Source of the DNA: JAUWCW01 sp030609125 [NCBI: Candidatus Rokuibacteriota bacterium]
Lineage (GTDB): Bacteria > JAUVQV01
NCBI GenBank assembly: GCA_030609125.1
Contig: JAUWCW010000172.1
Coordinates: forward strand, 1-5,227
Length of the DNA: 5,227 nucleotides
Reading direction: 5' to 3'
The position numbers were made by a program, and so were the translations under genes. This document shows positions 1 to 4,848 of this stretch, in pieces. The notes beneath the pieces were generated by a model that saw nothing but the letters and a program-made list of their open reading frames with translations, did not search any database and was not told where the DNA came from. Numbering within the stretch: position 1 is the first letter of the stretch; each line of letters begins with the position of its first letter.

Positions 1-1544
1 AACCTTTTATGAGACCGAATAAGCTGTTCCGCATTCTCATAGGCCATCACCTCATGCTTGACTGGTATGCTCTGCCCAACAGGAACGGTCCGAAGCTGCG
101 GTGTTTTTTTCCACACCTTGACATCCAGAAGATGGGGCATGTATTCATCCATATCCTTGATCAGTTCAGGGCTGAGATCATTCACGTGGTACTCCCAGAT
201 GCCGATGACGAACTGTGTCGCCATGTACTTGACGGGCCGGTTCTTGCGCGAGAGCCGGAAGAGGAGCCCCTTCTGGGCCATGGAGGCCAGGATCCCGGTG
301 TTGCAGTAAATGACGATCTCCTTGTCCTTGGGAAGCTGGTCGAGGCTGGCCATCAGCATGCTCCGGGGAATGACCTTCGCCCCGGGAAGAACACCGGGGG
401 AAGTTCCCTCTCTCACATCGAGAACGAGCTTGTCCGCGGGAGGGCTGTCGACGATCGTCATGAACTCGCTCGTCCCGATCTGCGTGGGCTTGAGCCTCTT
501 GACGTAGACGATGTCGGTGGGCAGGTCGCCGGTGAGCACCTTGCCCTCAGATTTGTTCCATCCTTTGAGGCCGCCGCGGAGGACCGAGGCGTTCTTGTAG
601 CCCCAGCCACGCACGACCTTGAAGTCCTTCACTTCGGCCTGGCCGTCGGAGTAGAGGATGACGGGAGCGCTCTTCTTGGCGGGGAACCGCTCTTTCGCCC
701 TCGCCAGCTCTCCGCGCGGCAGTGAAACCGCGCCGGGGATGTACCCCGATGCCGCGGCGGCGGGGTCTCTCAGGTCGACGAGGACATAGGCGTCTCCGCC
801 TTTGATCATCCCCTTTATTCCTCCCGCCTCGGAGACCAGGATGCCGGCGTCTTTCTTCCAGGCCGGCATGCCGGCGTGAAAGACCTTGACGTTGGTGTAG
901 CCGAGTTTTCCCGCCTCACGGGCGGCAAAGGGGCTCAGCGTTCAGGTGATTCCCCCGCAGTAGAAGATGACCAGCCTCGACTTGTCCTTGGGAAGCACCT
1001 TGGCGTGTCTCTTCGCGAAGGCGCCGTAGGGGAGGGACCGGGCCCTCGGAATGTGTCCCTGCAGGTAGGGGGCCGGCGGGCGGGCGTCGACGAGGGTGTA
1101 GCCCCCCGCCTTGGGGCCCATAGCGACGAGAGCCTTCACCTCTTCGAGGGAGATGAGCATCTCCTCCGGGACTTTGTAGGGCTGCTTCAGCACCACCTGG
1201 GCGGCGAGAGGCTTCGACTCTTCGCCGGTGTAGGTGATAAGGATCTCCTTGCCCATGGGAATCGCGGCGATCCTCTCGGGGCCGCTGACCTTCTTCCCTT
1301 CCTTGACCTTGATCGCATCGTCGTACTTGACGATCCAGACCACCGGCCCCACCGCGACCTGGAAGGTGTGAAACTTATCGGAGACGCTCTTCATCTTGCC
1401 CCAGATCGTCCCGGGCTTGGCGGTGTGGCACTTCTTGCACCCGCCGACGATGTTCGGCTTGCCCGCCCGGGCGGAACCCGGGTAGGACGCCGCCATCAGC
1501 ATGAACGCCGCCGCGACGGCGACGGTACGAATTGCGATTCTCAT
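1..1544 (-). CDS. Exported selenocysteine-containing multi-domain rhodanese with CXXCH haem motif (partial, runs off left edge)
   Basis: Starts at ATG 1544 behind AAGGA-type SD (spacing about 5 nt). At least 514 residues if the in-frame TGA at 942-944 is read as Sec201; no other in-frame stop to the window edge. Residues 1-27 form a Sec signal peptide (MRIAIRT, hydrophobic core, SARA cleavage site). CKKCH at 36-40 is a c-type haem motif. Rhodanese domain 1 spans about 130-230 (LVDAR at 151-155, GHIP at 163-166, active-site segment YCGGIT-Sec at 195-201, then LGYTNV and GMPAW). Domain 2 spans about 243-330 (LVDLRD at 255-260, YIPGAVSLP at 268-276, GGLKGW at 324-329), but its loop reads YSDGQ, so no catalytic Cys. 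Domain 3 starts near 355 (LVLDVRE at 373-379, YCNTG at 413-417) and looks cut short after residue 421, continuing into a 4Fe-4S-protein-like segment. Likely a periplasmic sulfur/selenium transferase or redox protein; substrate unknown. Last gene of the block inside the window. Confidence 0.85.
3..281 (-). other. C-terminal segment resembling the middle of a 4Fe-4S protein, joined to truncated rhodanese domain 3
   Basis: After YCNTGILAS (413-421) a rhodanese domain should continue with an alpha helix, GY and a final strand. Instead the frame reads MAQKGLLFRL, then QFVIGIWEYHVNDL (444-457), then TPQLRTVPVGQSIPV (481-495). From memory this matches a family of soluble 4Fe-4S proteins with an N-terminal winged-helix part, in which a CICR-type cluster region would come next, outside the window. 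Base composition also shifts: about 48% GC in 1-180 against about 64% in 361-540. This may be a real gene fusion, a recombination scar or an assembly join. No cluster cysteines are visible inside the window. Confidence 0.55.
900..939 (-). promoter_or_regulatory. Bacterial SECIS-like hairpin for Sec insertion
   Basis: Read in the mRNA, the hairpin begins 2 nt after the TGA. The lower stem GCUGAG/CUCGGC (939-934 with 905-900) has six pairs, one of them U-G. Next come a CCCC/A asymmetric bulge, a UUU/AAA helix (929-927 with 909-907) and a G-G mismatch. The apical stem CCGCC/GGCGG (925-921 with 915-911) is closed by the five-base loop CGUGA. The loop starts 21 nt after the TGA and has G as its second base. 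Both match the known bacterial SECIS rules (small apical loop, G among the first two loop bases, about 16-37 nt from UGA). The fold was drawn by hand, not computed. Confidence 0.75.
942..944 (-). other. In-frame TGA read as selenocysteine codon (Sec201)
   Basis: The codon sits at the end of the rhodanese domain 1 active-site loop, YCGGIT-TGA-TLSPFAA. Rhodanese homology continues directly after it in the same frame (LGYTNVKV, GMPAW), so it is not a natural protein end. Cys-containing relatives, as I remember the family, read CGGxTC at this place, which puts Sec on the second Cys. A SECIS-like hairpin follows. Without Sec insertion the product would end at 200 residues inside domain 1. Confidence 0.85.
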
Positions 1545-1564
1545 ACCTTTCCTTTCCAGGCGAT

Positions 1565-1639
1565 TAGCCCGGAAATTTCATGAGCCATCTGCTGCGAGCG
1601 CGGAGATCACGCAACGAAGTTCATGAAATATCCAGGCTA
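1565..1639 (-). repeat. Long inverted repeat between the small membrane protein and rhodanese genes
   Basis: Two 19-nt arms (1621-1639 and 1565-1583) are complementary except for one T-T mismatch and one G-U pair. They enclose a 37-nt loop that can itself form a 6-bp stem (GTTGCG/CGCAGC). In the mRNA the first arm begins with the TAG stop codon of the upstream gene, and the hairpin ends about 20 nt before the rhodanese start. No U-run follows, so it does not look like an intrinsic terminator. An mRNA stability or processing element, or a differential-expression barrier, is more likely. Confidence 0.7.
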
Positions 1640-1822
1640 GATGAGGGATTTCCGGCCGTCTTCGCCGGCAGACGGGGCGGCGTCGCTGCCCGGGACCTCG
1701 AGGGCCACTTCAGCATGGGCCCTGGCGTCCATGACCGGCCTGAGGCTCCGGCCGATCATGAAGCTCACTACCGAGATGATGACGAGCAGAACGATGCCGA
1801 AACGCAGCTGTAGATCTTTCAC
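1637..1822 (-). CDS. Small single-helix membrane protein, unknown function (61 aa)
   Basis: Begins with GTG at 1822, chosen because a strong SD (AAGGAGG) sits 5 nt upstream and the gene begins 23 nt after the transporter stop. The product starts VKDLQLRFG and has one hydrophobic segment at about residues 8-24 (FGIVLLVIISVVSFMIG), followed by a basic stretch (RSLRP) and a polar, acidic and Ala-rich tail that ends in KSLI. I do not recognise a family. Its place between the YeeE/YedE transporter and the exported rhodanese suggests an accessory subunit or membrane adaptor for one of them, which is inference from position only. The frame is open far upstream inside the transporter gene, but that extension is a low-complexity shadow without membrane or domain character. 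Confidence 0.75.
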   Translation of the reverse strand: MKDLQLRFGIVLLVIISVVSFMIGRSLRPVMDARAHAEVALEVPGSDAAPSAGEDGRKSLI

Positions 1823-1845
1823 TCTCTCCTCCTTTTTCCGCAGTC

Positions 1846-2952
1846 CTACAGGTCCATGTTGTTCATGGGCCTGATGATTTTGAAGTAGACCATCGTCCAG
1901 TTGCCGAGGATGATGGCGCTGATGGCGACCATGCTGGAGAGCGCCATCGTCGAGAAACCGGTGATGCCGTGACCCAGGTTGCATCCTCCGGCGATGACCG
2001 CTCCGATTCCCATGATAATGCTGCCGAAGAGGACCGTCAGGAATTCCTTCGCCGGCGGTATCTTCCACCTGAACTCCTTGAGGCCGTAGGCGCTGAGAAA
2101 GGCCCCCAGGGGGACGGCGAAGATGAAAAAGACGCCCCAGGTGCCCTTGAAGATGCCGAAGAAGCTGAACTCGGGAAAGGGTGAATAGGAGCTCTTGTAG
2201 AGGACGCTGGAAAAGAACTCCCTGATGGGCGTGGTGATGGCGAGACCCCTGGGAATGCCGCCGAAATAGGAGGACACCCACCACGCCACCGAGGTCAGCA
2301 CGCCGATCAGGAACCCCGTCAGCGCCCACGAGTAGCCATTGTTCTGCTTGCCTATGCGGGGCTTGCCCTTCACGATGAAAGTCAGAACCACGGCGGAGAA
2401 GACCGCGATGGTCAGCCATTTGACCAGCGGCCCGCTGCCGAAGATGTCCCAGAGGGCGGGGTTGGTCTTCCCGAAGACGTCGACGTTGAGGCTCTTGAGG
2501 TACTTGTGGGCCGGGCTCAGCATGCCGCTCTGGGTCATGACCACACCGAAGAAGAACCCGATGGTGGCAACGATGGCCGCCACCTGCCCCTCTCCCATCC
2601 GATAGACGATGCCGCTGGCGCACCCTCCGGCGAGGACGATTCCCATGCCGAAGAGAAAGCCTCCGATGATGTGGGCGGCGGGCATGAAGTTCTGCCGCAG
2701 CAGGCCGTAGGTGACGGCTTTGCCCGTCTCGGGATCGATCGTGGTGAGAAGTCTCATCTCCTCCAGGAAGTTCGCGCCGACGATGGCGACCACGACGGCC
2801 AGAAGATAGGCCCGGAACATGGTCAGGTCTTTCATGAAGATGATGTCCCTGAAGGCGGAGTTGAGGCAGAACCGCCCTCTCTGAAGGACGAACCCCAGCG
2901 CCCCACCGAGGGCTATGGCGGACAGGCCGGAGGCAAGATTACTGTGTAGCAT
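1846..2952 (-). CDS. YeeE/YedE-family membrane transporter, probable thiosulfate/sulfur-species uptake (368 aa)
   Basis: Integral membrane protein with about nine hydrophobic stretches spread over the chain, for example about 44-62, 93-110, 124-141, 178-194, 207-226, 272-290 and 304-323. It carries the three family signature loops, each with a cysteine: RGRFCLNSAFRD (C29), AGGCASGIVYRMGEGQ (C111) and AGGCNLGHGITG (C324). In the characterised thiosulfate carrier of this family (YeeE/TsuA), three such cysteines lie along the conducting path, so sulfur-species import is the best guess. It lacks the NMGxCxACFxRD-type N-terminal motif I associate with the selenium-linked YedE subfamily. Start ATG 2952 is preferred over an upstream ATG at 3024, since GGAGGG lies 6-7 nt ahead and the protein then begins just before the first helix. 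The start overlaps the preceding USP stop by 14 nt, which implies translational coupling. Confidence 0.88.
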   Translation of the reverse strand: MLHSNLASGLSAIALGGALGFVLQRGRFCLNSAFRDIIFMKDLTMFRAYLLAVVVAIVGANFLEEMRLLTTIDPETGKAVTYGLLRQNFMPAAHIIGGFLFGMGIVLAGGCASGIVYRMGEGQVAAIVATIGFFFGVVMTQSGMLSPAHKYLKSLNVDVFGKTNPALWDIFGSGPLVKWLTIAVFSAVVLTFIVKGKPRIGKQNNGYSWALTGFLIGVLTSVAWWVSSYFGGIPRGLAITTPIREFFSSVLYKSSYSPFPEFSFFGIFKGTWGVFFIFAVPLGAFLSAYGLKEFRWKIPPAKEFLTVLFGSIIMGIGAVIAGGCNLGHGITGFSTMALSSMVAISAIILGNWTMVYFKIIRPMNNMDL

Positions 2953-3451
2953 ATGCTTCCCTCCAGCCGTAGACGTGCTTTTCGCAGCCGTCGTTCTTCG
3001 CCACGAGCACGGGCACCTCGGCACGTATCTCGACTTCGTTGGTGGCGCAGCCGCTGATGAGCCTGTGGAGCCCCCTCTTTCCGCCGCAGCCCATGATGAT
3101 CAGGTCCACCGCCTCTTCCCTGGCGACCTGGAGAATGACGTCGGAGACGATGCCCTCCCGGACCATGGTGGTGACCTTCGCCGGGCCGCTGCCTTCGAGC
3201 TTCCTGCTGAAGAAGCCGAGGATCTTCTCGGCCTTCTCCTCCAGCGCCGCCTGGTGCCTTGTTCCCTGCATCGATTCCTTCAGGGTCCCGAGCTCCGCCT
3301 CGCCGAGCATGTCGATCATCAGCGAACTCCCCTGCAGCCTCGGCACGTGGAGCAGGATCACCTCCTCCGCCGGGGTGATGGCGCTGTGAAAGAGGGCCAG
3401 CGCCTCTTTCGTCCCTTTCGTTTCGTCTACCGGAATGAGTACCTTTTTCAT
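2939..3451 (-). CDS. Universal stress protein, third of three tandem paralogues (170 aa)
   Basis: A single UspA domain starting MKKVLIPVDE, the usual first beta strand with its acidic nucleotide-contacting end. It shows EVILLHV (30-36), LIIMG (117-121) and the C-terminal strand VPVLVAK (146-152). The ATP-binding motif G-2x-G-9x-G-(S/T) appears as G121, G124, G134, but Cys135 replaces Ser/Thr, so nucleotide binding may be altered. It shares with the two neighbours a long MIDMLGEAEL-TLKES insert-like signature (45-60). The tail YGWREAYATQ resembles the start of the membrane tail in the first paralogue (YSWKDACAAF) but stops before any helix. SD AGGGGGA lies just before ATG 3451, 19 nt after the previous gene. 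Probably a cytoplasmic stress-signalling protein. Confidence 0.93.
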   Translation of the reverse strand: MKKVLIPVDETKGTKEALALFHSAITPAEEVILLHVPRLQGSSLMIDMLGEAELGTLKESMQGTRHQAALEEKAEKILGFFSRKLEGSGPAKVTTMVREGIVSDVILQVAREEAVDLIIMGCGGKRGLHRLISGCATNEVEIRAEVPVLVAKNDGCEKHVYGWREAYATQ

Positions 3452-3470
3452 CTCTTCCCCCTGTCCCTTG

Positions 3471-4004
3471 TCAGCTCAGTTCTTCCTGGAGCACCAGGCG
3501 TTCCGGCACGACTCTGTCCGCGACGTCTTCCCTGCCGCTCCCCGGGCGCCTGGCCAGCATGACCGGCACCCTGGCGTTCTTTTCGATGTCCTTGCTCACG
3601 CGTCCGGCGACGAGCCGGTCCAGCCCTTCTCTCCTGTTGAAGCCCATGATGATGAACTCCGCCTCTTCTTCGTCGGCCACCTTCAGGATCTCTTCCGAGG
3701 GAATGCCGAATCTCGACACGGTCTTCACCGGGACCAGCCCGTTCTTCTGGATCTCCCTGCGGTAGTAGTCGAGAATCCTCTTCGACTCCTGCTCCAGCTT
3801 TTCCATGTGCTCCGTGCCCTGGAGCGATTCCTTCAGGGTGGACAGTTCCGCCTCACCCAGCATGTCGATCATCATCGACCGGCCTTCGAGACCCTGCACA
3901 TTGAGGACCACTACTTCTTCCGGCGGACGGACGAGATTCCTGAAGACCGAGAACACCGCCGTGGAGTCCTTCGTATCGTCAACCGCTATCAGCACCTTTT
4001 TCAT
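3471..4004 (-). CDS. Universal stress protein, second of three tandem paralogues, degenerate ATP motif (177 aa)
   Basis: A UspA-type domain beginning MKKVLIAVDD, with EVVVLNV (30-36), MIDMLGEAELSTLKES (45-60), FIIMG (117-121) and VPVMLAR (146-152). It aligns with both neighbours without gaps over the first 150 residues. At the nucleotide-binding loop the canonical G-2x-G-9x-G-(S/T) is broken: G121 and G134 remain, but the second Gly is Arg124 and the Ser/Thr is Arg135. This argues for a non-ATP-binding (UspA-like) member, perhaps a heterodimer partner of its paralogues. The tail after residue 152 is charged and has no membrane helix. Strong SD AAGGAGG lies 5 nt before ATG 4004; the gene follows the first paralogue by 44 nt. 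Confidence 0.93.
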   Translation of the reverse strand: MKKVLIAVDDTKDSTAVFSVFRNLVRPPEEVVVLNVQGLEGRSMMIDMLGEAELSTLKESLQGTEHMEKLEQESKRILDYYRREIQKNGLVPVKTVSRFGIPSEEILKVADEEEAEFIIMGFNRREGLDRLVAGRVSKDIEKNARVPVMLARRPGSGREDVADRVVPERLVLQEELS

Positions 4005-4048
4005 TTCTTCCTCCTTGTGGTCATTCGTGTGGTTATCCGCATTGTTCG

Positions 4049-4633
4049 TCAGGGCGCGAGGACCCCCTGCTGCATGGCGAATCCCAGCAGCAGGAGTCCG
4101 AACACGACTATCGTCAGAGCCGAGAAGGCGGCGCAGGCGTCTTTCCAGCTGTAGGGCTCCTCGCAGACCGGCCTCCGCCTGGCGGTCATCACGGGAATCC
4201 CCGCCTTCTTTTCCACCTCCGCCGCCACGCTCCCCGTGATGAGCCGGTCGAGGCTTTTCTTGCCGCTCTTTCCAAGAATGATGAGGTCAACCCCTTCCTC
4301 CCGGGCCACCCTGAGGATCTCGTCCGCCGGCGGGCCTTCGGCAAGAAGCGTCCTCACCGGGACGCCCATCATCGCCTCCAGTTTCTTCCGGTACCAGGCG
4401 AGGATCTTTTCCGCCTTCCGGTCGAGTCCCCTCTGGTGCTCCGTACCGCGAAGCGATTCCTTCAGGGTCGACATCTCGGCGTCGCCGAGCATGTCGATCA
4501 TGAGTGACCTGCCCTCCAGTCTCTGCACGTGCAGGAGGAGCACCTCCCCCGGCTCGCGGACGAGAGTGGCGCATGTGGAGAGCACTTCGCGGGAAGTCCG
4601 GCTGTCATCAACGGCGATCATTATCTTCTTCAT
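4049..4633 (-). CDS. Universal stress protein with C-terminal membrane anchor, first of three tandem paralogues (194 aa)
   Basis: The start is set at ATG 4633, where the chain reads MKKIMIAVDD like its paralogues and a GAGGG SD lies 8 nt upstream. An ATG at 4687 would add 18 residues with no family match and lies almost on the predicted transcription start. The domain has EVLLLHV (30-36), MIDMLGDAEMSTLKES (45-60), LIILG (117-121) and IPVMTAR (146-152). The ATP motif G121-2x-G124-9x-G134-Ser135 is complete, so this is the paralogue most likely to bind ATP. Unusually, a hydrophobic helix follows the domain (about 169-188, FSALTIVVFGLLLLGFAM), which would tether the protein to the inner membrane with the USP domain in the cytoplasm. 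It is promoter-proximal in the block and probably sigma-54 controlled. Confidence 0.93.
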   Translation of the reverse strand: MKKIMIAVDDSRTSREVLSTCATLVREPGEVLLLHVQRLEGRSLMIDMLGDAEMSTLKESLRGTEHQRGLDRKAEKILAWYRKKLEAMMGVPVRTLLAEGPPADEILRVAREEGVDLIILGKSGKKSLDRLITGSVAAEVEKKAGIPVMTARRRPVCEEPYSWKDACAAFSALTIVVFGLLLLGFAMQQGVLAP

Positions 4634-4703
4634 CGTTTCTTCCCTCTGACTGACTGTTAATGTCATTATCGCTTTATTGTTTACCATCTTGATTCACTCT
4701 ACA

Positions 4704-4719
4704 ATCAACTTCCGTGCCA
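4704..4719 (-). promoter_or_regulatory. Sigma-54 (-24/-12) promoter for the minus-strand block
   Basis: Read on the minus strand the site is TGGCACG-GAAG-TTGAT. The -24 part matches the consensus TGGCACG fully, the spacing is right, and the -12 part is TTGA instead of TTGC, one mismatch at an important base. The predicted transcript start is near 4692, giving a 5' leader of about 60 nt before the first USP gene. An IHF site and a palindrome upstream support it. Confidence 0.65.
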
Positions 4720-4747
4720 GAAATGATAGCTGTGGAATATAATGTTT

Positions 4748-4760
4748 TATCAATGTGTTG
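4748..4760 (+). promoter_or_regulatory. Candidate IHF binding site
   Basis: TATCAATGTGTTG fits the IHF consensus WATCAANNNNTTR at every position. Its centre is about 60 bp upstream of the predicted sigma-54 transcript start, the usual place for a DNA bend that brings a distant activator to sigma-54 RNA polymerase. The surrounding DNA is AT-rich. Confidence 0.55.
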
Positions 4761-4781
4761 CAAGGTTGCAGCGTTTTCTGC

Positions 4782-4809
4782 TTGACAAAAAATATGTTTA
4801 CCGTAAATT
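4782..4809 (+). promoter_or_regulatory. Candidate sigma-70 promoter of the PAS regulator gene
   Basis: A perfect -35 TTGACA (4782-4787) is followed after 16 bp by TAAATT (4804-4809), which matches four of six -10 bases. Transcription would start near 4816, giving a leader of about 33 nt before ATG 4849. The weak -10 overlaps the 12-bp palindrome. Confidence 0.45.
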
Positions 4810-4818
4810 AACGTTAAT
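4807..4818. promoter_or_regulatory. 12-bp perfect palindrome, candidate activator/operator site
   Basis: ATTAACGTTAAT is perfectly self-complementary. A related sequence, ATTAACGGTTGA, follows at 4834-4845 (shared ATTAACG, 27 bp apart, under three helical turns). The palindrome lies about 115-126 bp upstream of the sigma-54 start, typical for an enhancer-type site, and overlaps the likely -10 region of the divergent regulator gene. It could serve both activation and autoregulation. Binding by the neighbouring regulator is inference. Confidence 0.45.
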
Positions 4819-4848
4819 GTTGAAATTCAAACTATTAACGGTTGAACG

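Noticed and set aside
942-944. TGA as a true stop or a pseudogene-making nonsense mutation
   Set aside because: The downstream frame is open for 313 codons with intact rhodanese motifs, the TGA is placed in the active-site segment where Cys is expected, and a SECIS-like hairpin follows.
9-1583. Long plus-strand open frames at 9-725 and 876-1583
   Set aside because: They are codon-aligned antisense images of the rhodanese gene in GC-rich DNA, have no recognisable domains, and the minus-strand reading shows clear motifs.
1565-1639. Inverted repeat as an intrinsic transcription terminator
   Set aside because: No U-run follows the second arm and the loop is long; a co-directional gene starts about 20 nt later.
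1637-2623. A 328-residue minus-strand frame overlapping the transporter gene
   Set aside because: Most of it is an Arg/His/Gln-rich shadow of the transporter. Only its last 61 codons, from GTG 1822 behind a strong SD, look like a gene.
1846-2952. Assignment of the transporter to the selenium-linked YedE subfamily
   Set aside because: Attractive next to a selenoprotein, but the N-terminal motif here is LQRGRFCLNSAFRD, which fits the general sulfur-transport family, not the NMGxCxACF type I recall for the selenium group.
4658-4668. Small palindrome TAATGTCATTA in the 5' leader of the first USP gene
   Set aside because: Arms of only five bases in AT-rich DNA, with no second copy or clear spacing logic; probably chance.
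4634-4687. Upstream ATG at 4687 for the first USP gene
   Set aside because: The extra 18 residues do not match USPs, the start would lie right at the predicted transcript start, and ATG 4633 has an SD and the same MKK start as the paralogues.
4759-4770. Imperfect palindrome TGCAAGGTTGCA near the IHF site
   Set aside because: Five-base arms only and no repeated copy; it could be a minor operator, but nothing in the sequence supports it beyond the symmetry.
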